Positions 6,908 through 17,595 of a stretch of 64,000 nt of DNA are shown in pieces. The notes under the pieces are model-generated. The model saw only the letters and a program-made list of their open reading frames with translations. It was not told where the DNA came from and did not search any database. Made by a program: the position numbers and the translations under genes. Location of the stretch: assembly GCA_005116835.1 (NCBI GenBank), contig SWDM01000018.1, positions 189,485 to 253,484 of the forward strand, given 5' to 3'. Origin of the DNA: Nitrospira sp. (GTDB taxonomy: Bacteria; Nitrospirota; Nitrospiria; Nitrospirales; Nitrospiraceae). Within the stretch, counting starts at the first letter, position 1; each line of letters begins with the position of its first letter.

Positions 6908-7149
6908 GCGGACTTAGGAAGCTTTAAGAGAGTGGACTTGGAAAATTCCAGAACTTGGATAGCTTGTTGGCGAGTGACTGTGGGAAAGTTCTCGAGAAAT
7001 TCATCAAGCGACAATCCTGCTTCAAGATTGGTCAGCAACGCTTCGACGGGGACTCTGGTCCCCTTGAACACCGGGGCGCCACTCACAATGTCAGGATCGA
7101 TAGTGATCGGCAGGAACTTGAACTCTTTTTCATCGATGACCAGGTTCAT
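6904..7149 (-). CDS. DUF433 antitoxin-family protein
   Basis: An 81-residue DUF433 protein. The hallmark is ITIDPDIVSGAPVFKGTRVPV followed by LEAGLSLDEFLENFPTVT, a helix-turn-helix-like module used by VapB-type antitoxins to bind DNA and neutralise a PIN-like partner. It precedes the DUF5615 toxin gene with a four-base overlap. The start lies 15 bp from the gltD stop on the same strand, so gltBD transcripts may read into the module unless a terminator exists; none is obvious in the small gap. Confidence 0.87.
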   Translation of the reverse strand: MNLVIDEKEFKFLPITIDPDIVSGAPVFKGTRVPVEALLTNLEAGLSLDEFLENFPTVTRQQAIQVLEFSKSTLLKLPKSA

Positions 7150-7163
7150 CTCGCCTATCTTCC

Positions 7164-8600
7164 TTACACAAGTGACTTCTTGGCAGACTTGCCGGCTTGC
7201 AGATACTTGTCGATCCCCGCCGCCATCTTTCTTCCTTCGGCGATGGCCCAGACGATGAGCGAAGCGCCGCGTTTGGTGTCGCCGCCGGCAAAGATACCGT
7301 CGAGGTTGGTCATGAACTGCTCATCCACCGACACTGCACCGCGCTGATCGTATTTCACGCCTAGGCTGTCGAGGAGCCCATTCTTCACCGGGCCCGTGAA
7401 GCCCATCGCGAGAAGAATGAGATCTGCATCCATCTCGAAGTCGCTGTTTGGGATTGCCGTGAACTTGCCGCTCTCGAACTTCACCCTGTTGCCGTGGAGC
7501 TTCGTCACCTGGCCATTGTGGCCGGTGAACTTCGTGGTCGAGATACTCCACTGGCGATCGCAGCCCTCTTCGTGCGCATGCGAGGTGCGAAGCTGCATGG
7601 GCCAGAGCGGCCAAGGCGTCGAATCGGCCCTGGTCGGAGGCGGCTGCGGCAGCAATTCAAACTGATGCGCTTCAACACAGCCCTGCCGATGCACGGTGCC
7701 GAGACAATCGGAACCTGTATCACCACCGCCGATGATGACGACGCGCTTGCCCTTTGCCGTAATCGGTTCGTCCGTCAACTGGTCGCCGGCGTTCCGTTTG
7801 TTCTGCTGCGTGAGAAACTCCATCGCGAGATGTACACCCTTGAGTTCACGGCCAGGAATCGGCAGCTCACGGGCCTGCTCCGCGCCCATGGTCAGCCCTA
7901 CCGCGTCGAACTGCTGCCGCAACTGTTCGCCCGTAATGTCTTTTCCAATCGTCACACCGGTCTTGAACTCGACACCCTCGGCTTTCATCTGATCCAGCCG
8001 ACGGTCGATCACCCACTTTTCCATTTTGAAGTCGGGGATGCCATACCGCAACAGGCCGCCGATGCGATCGGATTTCTCGAAGAGGGTGACGCGATGCCCC
8101 GCGCGAGCCAATTGCTGCGCCGCCGCCATCCCAGCCGGACCTGACCCGACAATGGCGACAGTCTTCCCTGTGTTGATGACGGGCATCATCGGTTCAACAT
8201 AGCCTTCGTTGAAGCCACGGTCGACGACGTTCCACTCGATGATGCGGATGGACACAGGGTCTTCGTTGATGCCGAGTACGCAAGCCCCTTCACAGGGGGC
8301 AGGACAGAGCCGTCCGGTAAACTCAGGGAAATTGTTCGTGGTATGGAGCGCCTTAAGCGCGTCTTTCCAACGGCCACGATAGACGAGGTCGTTCCAGTCG
8401 GGAATCAAGTTGACAACTGGACAGCCGGTATTACCCTGGCAAAATGGCACACCGCAGTCCATACAGCGGGCACCCTGCGCCTTGAGCTTGTCTTCTGAGA
8501 TGGGCTCATACATCTCCTTCCAATCGAGCACGCGCAGCTCGACCGGCTTCCGCTTGGGGCCCTCACGGGCATATTTCATGAAACCTTTAGGATCACCCAT
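7164..8600 (-). CDS. gltD: Glutamate synthase, small (beta) subunit
   Basis: A 478-residue NADPH-dependent subunit that delivers electrons to GltB for making glutamate from glutamine and 2-oxoglutarate. The N-terminal Cys clusters ARCMDCGVPFCQ with TGCP, and LCPAPCEGACV, bind [4Fe-4S]. AIVGSGPAGMAAAQQLA is the FAD Rossmann motif, and VVIIGGGDTGSDCLGT the NADPH motif. The frame is open to 8654, but those residues translate an R4 heptad tract. The Met at 8600 (MGDPKGFMKYARE) gives normal family length, so I chose it. It lies downstream of gltB, 118 bp apart. A copy of its last codons is found at 6263-6345. Confidence 0.95.
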   Translation of the reverse strand: MGDPKGFMKYAREGPKRKPVELRVLDWKEMYEPISEDKLKAQGARCMDCGVPFCQGNTGCPVVNLIPDWNDLVYRGRWKDALKALHTTNNFPEFTGRLCPAPCEGACVLGINEDPVSIRIIEWNVVDRGFNEGYVEPMMPVINTGKTVAIVGSGPAGMAAAQQLARAGHRVTLFEKSDRIGGLLRYGIPDFKMEKWVIDRRLDQMKAEGVEFKTGVTIGKDITGEQLRQQFDAVGLTMGAEQARELPIPGRELKGVHLAMEFLTQQNKRNAGDQLTDEPITAKGKRVVIIGGGDTGSDCLGTVHRQGCVEAHQFELLPQPPPTRADSTPWPLWPMQLRTSHAHEEGCDRQWSISTTKFTGHNGQVTKLHGNRVKFESGKFTAIPNSDFEMDADLILLAMGFTGPVKNGLLDSLGVKYDQRGAVSVDEQFMTNLDGIFAGGDTKRGASLIVWAIAEGRKMAAGIDKYLQAGKSAKKSLV

Positions 8601-8610
8601 CTCTTTTAGT

Positions 8611-8705
8611 CCTGAGTGCTGAGTTCTGAGTGCTGAGTCTTGAATGCCAAGCATCGATTCTGAAAGATTGGCGTCTCAGCACTCAGCACTTTGATCTCAG
8701 CACTG
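8611..8705. repeat. R4 palindrome of 7-bp units (gltB-gltD gap)
   Basis: The left arm is near-tandem ctgagtg-ctgagtt-ctgagtg-ctgagtc (8612-8639). The right arm is the complementary tctcagc-actcagc units up to 8705. It fills the space between gltB and gltD and encodes the spurious first 18 residues of the long gltD frame. Confidence 0.8.
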
Positions 8706-8718
8706 TCTCCGTTGCGCC

Positions 8719-11700
8719 TCACCCCTTACTTGCCCCAACTTTCTTCTTCCGTTCTTCCAAGACCCGCTTATAGTCTACCGGCATGACCTTTTCGAACTTC
8801 GGCAACATCGCTTCCCAGCTGTCGAGGATGCGCTTCGCGTTCCTGCTTCCTGTGTACATAAAGTGCGAGGTGATCATCTGATGCAGTGTCTTCTTGTCTT
8901 CCGCCGTCTTTACCTTTTCCAACTCCACCATGCCGAAGTTGCAGCGGGATTGGAACTTGTCTGATTCGTTCAGTACAAAGGCCACGCCGCCCGACATACC
9001 GGCTGCAAAGTTTCGTCCCGTCTGGCCCAAGACAACCACCACCCCGCCGGTCATATACTCGCACCCGTGATCGCCGGTCCCTTCGACCACCGCCCTGACC
9101 CCGCTGTTCCGCACGGCAAACCGCTCGCCCGCCATGCCGTAGCAATAGGCTTCCCCTTGCGTTCCGCCATAGAGCGAAGTATTGCCGATGAGAATCGTCT
9201 CTTCCGGCGCATAGAGCGCCTGCTTCGGCGGGAACACAATGATCTTCCCCCCGGACAATCCCTTGCCTAGGTAATCGTTCGACTCCCCTTCGAGGATGAG
9301 CGTGATGCCACGGGAGAGAAATGCGCCGAACGACTGTCCTGCAGAACCGGAGAACTTGATCGTGATGGTGTCTTCCGGCAATCCTTCGAGCCCGTACTGT
9401 TTCGCAACCTTGCTGGAGAGCATCGTCCCGGTTGTACGGTTCACATTTCTAATCGGTAGATCGAGCGTAATTTTTTCTTTCTTCTCCAACGCCGGCTTAC
9501 ACAGTTCGATCAACTTGTTATCCATCACGTCCGCAAGACCGTGATCCTGCTTCTGCACACAATAGCGGGCGATTTCCGGCCCCACGTCAGGGGCTTGTAG
9601 GAGGGGGCTCAGATCCAGACCCTTGGCCTTCCAATGGTCGATGGCCTTGTGGACTTTCAATTTATCCACTCGCCCGACCATCTCGTTGACGGTTCGGAAG
9701 CCCAGCTTGGCCATGATCTGGCGCAGTTCTTCCGCGACGAAGAAAAAGAAATTCACGAGATGTTCCGGTTGCCCGGCAAATTTCTTTCGCAGGGTCGCAT
9801 CCTGCGTTGCAATACCGACGGGGCAGGTATTGAGATGGCACTTCCGCATCATGATGCAGCCTTCGACGATCAAGGGGGCGGTCGCAAATCCAAATTCCTC
9901 GGCGCCCAACAGGGTGGCAATCGCCACATCACGCCCGGTCTTCATTTGCCCGTCGGTCTCGACCCGGATACGACCCCGCAGATCGTTCAGCACCAACGTT
10001 TGATGTGTCTCGGCCAGGCCTAATTCCCAGGGAACGCCCGCGTACTTGATGGAGGAAAGAGGAGAGGCGCCGGTGCCTCCTGAGTCGCCACTGATGAGCA
10101 CCTTGTCCGCATAGGCTTTGGCCACGCCGGCTGCAACCGTGCCGACACCCACTTCCGACACGAGCTTGACCGACACGGCCGCGTCCGGATTGGAATTCTT
10201 CAAATCGAAAATAAGCTGCGCTAAATCTTCGATGGAATAGATGTCGTGATGCGGAGGCGGCGAAATGAGCTGCACCCCGGGAGTCGCATAGCGGAACTTC
10301 GCGATGTTCTCATCGACCTTGTGCCCCGGCAACTGCCCGCCTTCACCCGGCTTGGCTCCCTGCGCCATCTTGATCTGCAGTTCTTTTGCATTGACCAAGT
10401 AGTGGCTCGTGACGCCGAACCGTGCCGAGGCCACCTGTTTGATGTAGCTGTTCTTCGAATCGCCGTTCGGCAGCGGAATGAATCGAGCCGGGTCTTCTCC
10501 GCCCTCGCCGGTGTTGCTCTTGGCGCCCAAGCGGTTCATCGCGATGGCCAGCGTCTCGTGCGCTTCCTTACTGATCGAGCCGAAGGACATGGCGCCGGTC
10601 GTGAAGCGCTTGACGATCTCCTTCGCCGACTCCACTTCCTCGACCGGAATCGGTTCCGGCAAAAACTTGAACTCGAGCAGCCCGCGTAGGTTTGCGCGCT
10701 TCTTACTCTCGTCGTTCACCAGTTGGGAAAACTCGGCAAAGGTCTTGGGGTCGTTGGCCTTCGTCGCGTGCTGCAACTTATAGATCGTGTCCGGATTCCA
10801 GTTGTGGTGCTCGCCCTGGATGCGGTAGTGGATCTCCCCGCCGAAATCGAGTTGCCGTAGCGGCGCCGGTTCATAGGCCTGGCGGTGGCGCCGAAGCGTT
10901 TCTTCCCCGACTTCCAGGATGCCGATTCCTTCCACGCGCGACGGTGTGCCGGTAAAGTAGCGGCCGATCAGTTCGCGATTTAATCCAATCGCCTCAAAAA
11001 TCTGCGCGCCGCAGTAAGACTGGACGGTCGAGATGCCCATCTTCGAGAAGATCTTGAGCAGCCCCTTGTTGATCGCCTTGATGAACTTGCCTTCCGCGGT
11101 CTGCGCATCCAACCCCTCGGGAAAGTAGCTCTCCCGATCCAGGTCCACGATGGTCTCGAATGCCAGATAGGGATTCACCGCTCCGGCTCCGTAACCGATC
11201 AAACAGGCAAAGTGGTGGACATCGCGCGGCTCGCCGGTTTCTACGATGAGGCCGACTTCCGTCCTTGTGCAGTCGCGCACCAGATGATGATGCACAGACG
11301 CAATGCCAAGCAGGCTCGGAATCGGCGCCCATTCCTCGTTCACCCCGCGATCGCTCAAAATCAAAAACTTGAAGCCATCTTTAATCGCCTGAGAGGCCTG
11401 TTTGCAGAGATCATCGACTGCCGCCCCCAGCCCCTCCGGTCCCTCGGCCACCCGAAAGAGCATCTTGAGGGTCTTGCTCTTAAAGTGAGGATCGGCGATC
11501 TCACGGATCTTCTGGAGTTCGGCATTCGTCAGGATCGGCTGTTTGACCCGGATGCGGCGGCAGGACTCAGGGTTTTCATCCATGAGATTCGGCTTAGGCC
11601 CGATGCTCGTCGTCAGGGACATCACCAACTCTTCGCGGATCGGATCGATCGGCGGATTGGTCACTTGGGCAAACAGCTGCTTAAAGTACTTGAAGAGGAG

Positions 11701-13239
11701 TTGCGGACGGTCGGAGAGCACCGCCAGCGGCGTATCCGTGCCCATCGAAGACGTCGTCTCTTGCCCCTCCACCACCATGGGAGTAATGACCATCTTCAAC
11801 TCTTCGATGGTGTAGCTAAAGGCCTGCTGGCGCTGGCGAAGCGTCAGGTGGTCCGGCTGCGGCACATTGCTCGGATCGGGCAACTCGTCGAGCGTGATGC
11901 GATATTCGGTGACCCAGGACCGGTAGGGCTTGCGGCTCACAATCTCGGCCTTCACTTCTTCGTCGTCGATGATGCGCCCCTGCACGGTATCGACCATGAA
12001 CATCCGTCCCGGCATGAGACGGCCCTTCTGCCTGATCTTCCGGACATCCATCGGCAGCACCCCGGCCTCCGACGCTAGAATCACCAGCCCGTCCGTCGTC
12101 ACTTGATAGCGGCAGGGACGCAGCCCGTTGCGGTCGAGCGTAGCGCCGATGAGCTTGCCGTCGGTGAAACAGACCGCCGCCGGACCGTCCCAAGGTTCTT
12201 GCATCGCCGCGTGATACTCATAGAAACCCCGCCGGTCGAGATCCATATGCGGATTCGCGACCCAGGGTTCGGGAATCAACATCATCATGGCATGTGGGAG
12301 GGACCGGCCTCCCATCGTCAGGAACTCCACGGCATTATCCAGACAGGCAGAGTCACTCTGTTGTTCAGCGACGATCGGGAAGAGCTTGGCCAAATCCTGG
12401 CCGAACAGGTCGGAGTTAAGCCGCCCTTGCCGGGCGCGCATCCAATTCACGTTGCCCTTGAGCGTGTTGATCTCGCCGTTATGGCAAATGTACCGATAGG
12501 GGTGCGCCAAGGGCCATGTGGGGAACGTGTTTGTGCTGAAGCGGGAATGCACGAGAGCCAGCGCGCTGGCCAGACGCTCATCCTTCAAGTCCTGATAATA
12601 GGCCGACATCTGATGTGGAAGCAGCAGTCCCTTGTAGACAATCGTGTTCGCCGACAGGCTTGAGATGTAGAAATAGTCACGCCCGAGAATCGCCGACTCG
12701 CGAACGGCCGTTTCTATCCGTTTGCGAATGACATAGAGCTTGCGTTCAAACTGCCCCTCATTGAGGACATCGCGGGCGATAAACACCTGCCGCATAAAGG
12801 GCTCGGTGCTGCGCGCCACGGGGCCGATCGCATCGTTCTTGACCGGCACATCGCGCCAACCAAGAAGCCGTGCGCCTTCCTCCGCGATAATTTTCGCAAA
12901 GAGCGCTTCACACTGTTGCCGTGCATCGACCTGGGGCGGCAGAAAGAGCATCCCGACGCCATACTCCCCTGCCTGGGGCAGAGAAACCCCAACATCGCCG
13001 GCTGCGCGCTTAAGAAAGTCATGCGGGACTTGTAGGAGAATCCCGGCGCCATCGCCTGTGCAGGGGTCACAACCCTGCGCGCCACGATGACTCAGATTCT
13101 CGAGAATTTGGAGTCCCTGCTCGACAATGGTATGGGATTTCTGGCCCTTGATGTTGACGACAAACCCGATCCCACAGGAATCTTTCTCCTGTGCTGGGTC
13201 GTAGAGGCCTTGCTTCGGCGGAAGCCCGGGGATACTCAT
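8719..13239 (-). CDS. gltB: Glutamate synthase, large (alpha) subunit
   Basis: A 1506-residue enzyme, normal for bacterial GltB. After a 21-residue propeptide the mature N-terminus would be C22 (KDSCGIGF), the Ntn-amidotransferase nucleophile that hydrolyses glutamine. Next comes the central domain, then the FMN-binding synthase domain ([10 protein letters not shown] ... [20 protein letters not shown]). The 3Fe-4S motif is [16 protein letters not shown], and the C-terminal GXGXG beta-helix ends the protein. Ammonia is channelled to the synthase site to form glutamate with electrons from GltD. It is first in the gltBD operon; a good promoter lies at 13363-13391. Many large ORFs on the opposite strand are shadows of this gene. 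Confidence 0.97.
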   Translation of the reverse strand: MSIPGLPPKQGLYDPAQEKDSCGIGFVVNIKGQKSHTIVEQGLQILENLSHRGAQGCDPCTGDGAGILLQVPHDFLKRAAGDVGVSLPQAGEYGVGMLFLPPQVDARQQCEALFAKIIAEEGARLLGWRDVPVKNDAIGPVARSTEPFMRQVFIARDVLNEGQFERKLYVIRKRIETAVRESAILGRDYFYISSLSANTIVYKGLLLPHQMSAYYQDLKDERLASALALVHSRFSTNTFPTWPLAHPYRYICHNGEINTLKGNVNWMRARQGRLNSDLFGQDLAKLFPIVAEQQSDSACLDNAVEFLTMGGRSLPHAMMMLIPEPWVANPHMDLDRRGFYEYHAAMQEPWDGPAAVCFTDGKLIGATLDRNGLRPCRYQVTTDGLVILASEAGVLPMDVRKIRQKGRLMPGRMFMVDTVQGRIIDDEEVKAEIVSRKPYRSWVTEYRITLDELPDPSNVPQPDHLTLRQRQQAFSYTIEELKMVITPMVVEGQETTSSMGTDTPLAVLSDRPQLLFKYFKQLFAQVTNPPIDPIREELVMSLTTSIGPKPNLMDENPESCRRIRVKQPILTNAELQKIREIADPHFKSKTLKMLFRVAEGPEGLGAAVDDLCKQASQAIKDGFKFLILSDRGVNEEWAPIPSLLGIASVHHHLVRDCTRTEVGLIVETGEPRDVHHFACLIGYGAGAVNPYLAFETIVDLDRESYFPEGLDAQTAEGKFIKAINKGLLKIFSKMGISTVQSYCGAQIFEAIGLNRELIGRYFTGTPSRVEGIGILEVGEETLRRHRQAYEPAPLRQLDFGGEIHYRIQGEHHNWNPDTIYKLQHATKANDPKTFAEFSQLVNDESKKRANLRGLLEFKFLPEPIPVEEVESAKEIVKRFTTGAMSFGSISKEAHETLAIAMNRLGAKSNTGEGGEDPARFIPLPNGDSKNSYIKQVASARFGVTSHYLVNAKELQIKMAQGAKPGEGGQLPGHKVDENIAKFRYATPGVQLISPPPHHDIYSIEDLAQLIFDLKNSNPDAAVSVKLVSEVGVGTVAAGVAKAYADKVLISGDSGGTGASPLSSIKYAGVPWELGLAETHQTLVLNDLRGRIRVETDGQMKTGRDVAIATLLGAEEFGFATAPLIVEGCIMMRKCHLNTCPVGIATQDATLRKKFAGQPEHLVNFFFFVAEELRQIMAKLGFRTVNEMVGRVDKLKVHKAIDHWKAKGLDLSPLLQAPDVGPEIARYCVQKQDHGLADVMDNKLIELCKPALEKKEKITLDLPIRNVNRTTGTMLSSKVAKQYGLEGLPEDTITIKFSGSAGQSFGAFLSRGITLILEGESNDYLGKGLSGGKIIVFPPKQALYAPEETILIGNTSLYGGTQGEAYCYGMAGERFAVRNSGVRAVVEGTGDHGCEYMTGGVVVVLGQTGRNFAAGMSGGVAFVLNESDKFQSRCNFGMVELEKVKTAEDKKTLHQMITSHFMYTGSRNAKRILDSWEAMLPKFEKVMPVDYKRVLEERKKKVGASKG

Positions 13240-13362
13240 GACTCGTATCTCATTAAAATTACAGGCGTGTTCGTTACTGAACTGAGGCTATACCAGGGAG
13301 GCAATCGGGATGGCTAACCCCGTTACTCACAAGGCTATTTCCGTTCGTTTTTGCTCCAACCA

Positions 13363-13391
13363 CCATAATAGAACCACGATTCTTCTGTCAA
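13363..13391 (-). promoter_or_regulatory. Predicted sigma70-type promoter of gltBD
   Basis: On the minus strand a perfect TTGACA (13386-13391) and TTATGG (13363-13368) are 17 bp apart, about 120 bp before the gltB start. Confidence 0.6.
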
Positions 13392-13484
13392 GATTCCCAC
13401 GGGCCGAACCGGCCTATCCAGGCCTGCCCCCCAAAGGGGTGACTGGCTTGACTTTGTTTCCCCCTCTGCCCTACCATCCGGCCC

Positions 13485-14489
13485 ATGCCGCAAAGCCCAA
13501 TCACCTCCTCTATCACCACCATGACGGATGTCTGGGAGGCGTACCGTGATGAGATGGAGGGAATGGAGCGCCAAGCGCGCACGAATCTCGACTCCAGTGT
13601 CGCCCTCGTCAATACCGTTGCCGCCCACATCTTGAACAGCGGCGGCAAACGAATCAGACCGTTCTTGCTGCTGCTCTCCGCCCGTCTCTGCGGCTATACC
13701 GGTCGTGATCATCATCAACTCGCCAGTCTCGTGGAATTCATTCATACCGCGTCCCTGCTCCACGACGATGTCGTCGACGAAGCCGATATTCGTCGAGGAC
13801 GGCCAACGGCCCGAAAAATCTGGGGCAACCAAATCAGTATCCTCGTCGGCGACTATCTCTATTCCAAAGCCTTCTGCCAAGTCGTCGAATTCCATAACCA
13901 CGGGATTAACGAAGTTCTCGGCGACGCCTGCAAGAAGATGGCGGAGGGCGAAGTCCTTCAGCTCTATTACAACGGCAACCCCTCCATGTCGGAAGCGGAA
14001 TATCTCAAGATTGTCGATTTCAAAACGGCCGGTCTGATCGCCGCCGCCTGCCGCATGGGCGCCATGCTCGCGGACGCCTCAGAAGCCCAGCAGGATGCGC
14101 TCTTTCGATTCGGCCATCATCTGGGGATTGCCTTCCAAGTGGCCGACGATACCCTCGACTACACGGCCAATGGCGAAAACTTGGGCAAGACATTGGGGCA
14201 GGATCTCCGCCAAGGCAAGGCCACGCTCCCGCTCTTACATCTGCTGCATCATTGTTCGGAGCAAGACCGGCTGATGATTCTCGACCGCATGGAAACCAGA
14301 ACCCTAACGGAGGAAGACCTCGGACGGTTCATTCACATGATGGAAGAGTTGGGCTCGATTACCTACGCCATGGATCGGGCACGATCCTATGTCGCCGCTG
14401 CCCAACGGGATCTCGATCAGTTCGAAGATAGTACGGCCAAACGGGCCCTCTCTGTGACCGCCGACTATATGGTTACCCGCGACCGATAG
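13485..14489 (+). CDS. Polyprenyl diphosphate synthase
   Basis: A 334-residue trans-isoprenyl diphosphate synthase that condenses isopentenyl diphosphate with an allylic primer to build the quinone side chain. The first Asp-rich motif DDVVD is at residues 94-98, after the GGKRIRPFLLL substrate site near 54, and the second, DDTLD, is at 221-225. The DD...RGRPT spacing fits the long-chain (IspB-like) group; the exact chain length cannot be read. The start is uncertain. TTGACT and TACCAT (13472-13477, 18 bp apart) would place transcription start near the ATG at 13485, giving a leaderless message; the alternative is the ATG at 13521. It is divergent from gltBD. Confidence 0.93.
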   Translation: MPQSPITSSITTMTDVWEAYRDEMEGMERQARTNLDSSVALVNTVAAHILNSGGKRIRPFLLLLSARLCGYTGRDHHQLASLVEFIHTASLLHDDVVDEADIRRGRPTARKIWGNQISILVGDYLYSKAFCQVVEFHNHGINEVLGDACKKMAEGEVLQLYYNGNPSMSEAEYLKIVDFKTAGLIAAACRMGAMLADASEAQQDALFRFGHHLGIAFQVADDTLDYTANGENLGKTLGQDLRQGKATLPLLHLLHHCSEQDRLMILDRMETRTLTEEDLGRFIHMMEELGSITYAMDRARSYVAAAQRDLDQFEDSTAKRALSVTADYMVTRDR

Positions 14490-14611
14490 CCCTTCCTCTG
14501 CGTGTTCCACGCCCCTTGGGCGTCGGAAGGCACCTCGCAACGGAAAGGCTCCACCCCTCGGGTCGTTGCGCCGCAACGACCTCAACCACGTATGGAGTAG
14601 AGGACTTCGCT

Positions 14612-15934
14612 ATGTCTACAATTATTCCGTTTCATGGCCTGCGGTACGATACGACGATTGTCGGCGATATCACACAAGTCGTGGCCCCGCCCTACGACAT
14701 CATCGACGCGGCAGGGCAGAAGGCCTTGCACGATCGCCAGCCGCACAACATCATCCGTCTTGAACTGGGACTCGATCAACCGGGCGACAGTCCCGCTCAG
14801 AATCGATACACCCGCGCTTCATCGACCCTGCGCGACTGGCTGAAGAGCGGAGCGCTGAAACGAGACGGGGCGCCGACCCTCTACTACCACACCATCGAAT
14901 ACACCGCGCCCTATGCCCCATCCGGCGCTCCGACAAAAACTCTCAAGGGCTTTCTCGCCACAGTCAAACTGGAAGCGCTCGATTCAGGCCATATCTACCC
15001 GCACGAAAATACACGCTCTGCCGCCAAAACAGACCGGCTGAATCTACTCGAAGCCTGCAAGACAAACTTCAGCCCCATTTGGTCCCTCTACTCCGACCCG
15101 CAAGGAGCGGTGATGAGCCTGCTAGAAGGGGCCATCAAAGGGAAACCGGCCTCGATCGATTTTCGCGACGATGTGGGATTCCGTCAACAAGTCTGGGCGG
15201 TGACAGATCCGGCTGTGTTGAAACAGGCGGTCGAGACATTGCGCAGCCAGCCGCTATTTATTGCGGACGGCCACCATCGCTACGAGACCGCGTTGAACTA
15301 TCAAAAGCTCCGCCGTCAGCAGGCAGGATCGCCGGCCGGCCAGCAGCCCTATGACAATGTGCTGATGTTGTTGACCGCCCTCGAAGACCCTGGCTTAACC
15401 GTGCTCCCGACCCACCGGGTCGCGACGACAGCCCTGCCTGCGTACGACCATGTGCAATCTTTATTGGGTGCCACATTCGACCTGCAGGAATTTCCGTTCA
15501 CCCCAGCCACGCAGACGGCTACCCGCGCAAAGTTTATCGATGTCTTGCGAACGAACGGACGCATGGTTACAACCTTCGGCCTGGCGTTACGCGGCGACAA
15601 CCGCTATGTCACCCTCAGCTTGAAGCCAGCCCATCGTCCAACGGCGCAAGCCACTCCTCGCACCAAGCTGGATGTGTCGCTGCTCCAGCAACTGGTTGTC
15701 GCGGCACTCTGCCCGACACCACAGGAACAGGAGGCCATCCTCTATACGAAGGATGATCATGAAGCCTTGGATTGGGTGGCGAAGGGCACGGGAACCGGCG
15801 CCTTGCTGCTCAACGCGACAAAAGTCAGCGAGGTCCAAGCCGTGGCGACAGCCGGCGAGCGCATGCCGCACAAGTCGACCTATTTCTTCCCGAAACCGCT
15901 GACGGGACTCGTGATGAATGTCATGGAGGAATGA
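14612..15934 (+). CDS. DUF1015 family protein
   Basis: A 440-residue cytosolic DUF1015 protein. Marker motifs are VAPPYDII near residue 30, the NIIRLELG segment, SAAKTDRLNLLEAC, and the central FIADGHHRYETALNYQ, which looks like a conserved His/Asp/Arg active or binding site. No enzymatic activity is established for the family. The frame is open from 14516, but the Met at 14612 (MSTIIPFHGLRYD) has a GAGGA ribosome site and matches the family N-terminus. It lies 122 bp after the prenyl synthase and just before a sigma54-dependent regulator, all on the plus strand. Confidence 0.88.
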   Translation: MSTIIPFHGLRYDTTIVGDITQVVAPPYDIIDAAGQKALHDRQPHNIIRLELGLDQPGDSPAQNRYTRASSTLRDWLKSGALKRDGAPTLYYHTIEYTAPYAPSGAPTKTLKGFLATVKLEALDSGHIYPHENTRSAAKTDRLNLLEACKTNFSPIWSLYSDPQGAVMSLLEGAIKGKPASIDFRDDVGFRQQVWAVTDPAVLKQAVETLRSQPLFIADGHHRYETALNYQKLRRQQAGSPAGQQPYDNVLMLLTALEDPGLTVLPTHRVATTALPAYDHVQSLLGATFDLQEFPFTPATQTATRAKFIDVLRTNGRMVTTFGLALRGDNRYVTLSLKPAHRPTAQATPRTKLDVSLLQQLVVAALCPTPQEQEAILYTKDDHEALDWVAKGTGTGALLLNATKVSEVQAVATAGERMPHKSTYFFPKPLTGLVMNVMEE

Positions 15935-15936
15935 GC

Positions 15937-16029
15937 GTTCAGCAATCAGCCATCAGCTATAAGCTCAAAGAAACTGTACGGTAGTCATTTTCTCAGGCTG
16001 ACTGCTGAAAGCTGATCGCTGTCTGCTCA
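15937..16029. repeat. R4 palindrome of 7-bp units
   Basis: The left arm tcagcaa-tcagcca-tcagcta and right arm ggctgactgctgaaagctg are complementary at the heptad level. It fills the gap between the DUF1015 gene and the response regulator. Confidence 0.75.
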
Positions 16030-16038
16030 TCAAGACAC

Positions 16039-17409
16039 ATGAAGGCCAAACTCCTCATTGTCGACGACGACCCCGACATCGCCACGATGCTGGAGGATCG
16101 TCTGCAGGCCTCCGACTATGGAACTGTGATCGCGCGCGATGGAGTCGAGGCGCTCGAGTTGGTCGAGCGAGAAGCGCCTCACCTCATGTTGCTCGATCTG
16201 GATATGCCGCGCCTGACCGGCCTTGAGGTGCTCAAGCGCCTCCCGAATGTCAGACCGGCCGAAGATCTCCCCGTCATCGTCATGACCGCCCATGCCTCCA
16301 TCGATGCCGCAGTCGAGGCCATGAAGACCGGCGCCTACGATTTTCTGACCAAGCCATTGGACAAAGACCATCTCCTCATTGTGATCGGCAAGGCCTTGGA
16401 ACGGGACAACCTCAAGCGGCAAGTGGCCTGTCTCAAGTCCGAAGTCGACAGCCGCTACGCCTCGATCGTCGGCATGAGTGCGAAGGTCCGTGCCTTGATG
16501 GAATCGGCCCAACGAGCCGCGAAGTCCGATGCCGGCGTGTTACTCCTCGGGGAAAGCGGCACAGGCAAGGAACTCTTCGCCCGCTCCATCCACCAGTGGA
16601 GTCCGCGTCGAGCCATGCCGCTGGTGGTCATCAACTGTGTCGCCCTCACGGAAACGCTGCTCGAAAACGAACTCTTCGGGCATGAACGCGGCGCCTTCAC
16701 CGGGGCAGATCGCCTTCAAAAGGGCAAGCTTGAGATGGCGGATGGAGGCACGGTCTTCCTGGACGAGATCGGAGACATGTCGCTCCCACTGCAGGCCAAA
16801 CTGTTGCGCGTGCTCCAGGACAGAGAATTTCATCGAGTCGGCGGCACACGCCTCGTGTCGGTGAATATCCGGATCATCGCCGCCACCAACAAGGATCTCC
16901 GGCAGGCCGTGAAGACCGGAGAGTTTCGCGAGGATCTTTTTTTCCGGCTGAACGTCGTCAGCCTCACTCTGCCCACGCTCCGTGAGCGGCTCGACGACCT
17001 CCCTACCCTGGCCAAGTTTTTCTTGAACCGGCATGCCAGGGAGGCAAAACGTCCCGGCATGATGTTTAGCCCCGCGGCGATGGAGGCCATGTGCCGATAC
17101 CGTTGGCCCGGCAACATTCGCGAATTGGAAAACGTCGTGGCTCGGGCCGTCGTCTTGAACCGGTCGGATATCATCGAACCGGACATGCTGTCATTGGATG
17201 CCGTAGCCTACGCCGAACCTGAGAAACGCCTCCCCCATCTTTCACTCCCGTACCACGAGTCGATGGAGGAACATAGCCGCTACATCATCGAGCAGGCCAT
17301 CGAGGAAGCGGAGGGTAATCAGACCAAAGCGGCAGATCGCCTCAAGCTCCAACGCACATACCTGGCCCGCTTGATTAAACAGCAGAAAGCGAAAGAAGAG
17401 CCTGATTAG
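16039..17409 (+). CDS. Sigma54-dependent response regulator (NtrC family)
   Basis: A 456-residue activator. The receiver domain (1-120) has acidic pocket D10-D11, phospho-acceptor D53 (LLDLDMP) and K105. The AAA+ domain has Walker A GESGTGKE (171-178), the sigma54-contacting loop GAFTGA (218-223) and Walker [12 protein letters not shown] (236-246). The end is a Fis-type helix-turn-helix ([20 protein letters not shown]). It should open sigma54 promoters after phosphorylation. No histidine kinase is adjacent, so its partner is elsewhere. The only sigma54-like promoter I noticed is before pilA at 44.3 kb, but nothing here ties the two. Confidence 0.93.
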   Translation: MKAKLLIVDDDPDIATMLEDRLQASDYGTVIARDGVEALELVEREAPHLMLLDLDMPRLTGLEVLKRLPNVRPAEDLPVIVMTAHASIDAAVEAMKTGAYDFLTKPLDKDHLLIVIGKALERDNLKRQVACLKSEVDSRYASIVGMSAKVRALMESAQRAAKSDAGVLLLGESGTGKELFARSIHQWSPRRAMPLVVINCVALTETLLENELFGHERGAFTGADRLQKGKLEMADGGTVFLDEIGDMSLPLQAKLLRVLQDREFHRVGGTRLVSVNIRIIAATNKDLRQAVKTGEFREDLFFRLNVVSLTLPTLRERLDDLPTLAKFFLNRHAREAKRPGMMFSPAAMEAMCRYRWPGNIRELENVVARAVVLNRSDIIEPDMLSLDAVAYAEPEKRLPHLSLPYHESMEEHSRYIIEQAIEEAEGNQTKAADRLKLQRTYLARLIKQQKAKEEPD

Positions 17410-17469
17410 TTGTAGGATGCGAGACACTACCGTTGGTTTCTGACAGCACGGGTGAAGGACAAAATATCC

Positions 17470-17595
17470 GCAGGATGCTCAAAAAGTTCGTCCAGCAAGG
17501 CCGCAGCGAGTGAAGACCGGAGGCGTACCCTCTGGGGTACGTTGAGGATCTGAACGATGCGAGAACGCCGCTGGCGGACTTTTTCAGCATCCTGC
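17470..17595. repeat. R2 palindromic repeat (about 126 bp)
   Basis: The left end gcaggatgctcaaaaag and right end ctttttcagcatcctgc are inverted copies. The interior includes gcaaggccgcagcgagtgaag and ggcgtaccctctggggtacg. It shares its inner sequence, inverted, with 35225-35343, and it ends at the murU stop codon. Confidence 0.85.

Noticed and set aside
8611-8705. Short repeated units suggesting a CRISPR array
   Set aside because: Units are 7 bp, degenerate, with no spacers and arms that are complementary; no cas genes nearby.
11212-12078. 288-residue plus-strand frame and other long frames opposite gltB
   Set aside because: They mirror the codon pattern of gltB, which is complete and recognisable; products are Arg/His rich without motifs.
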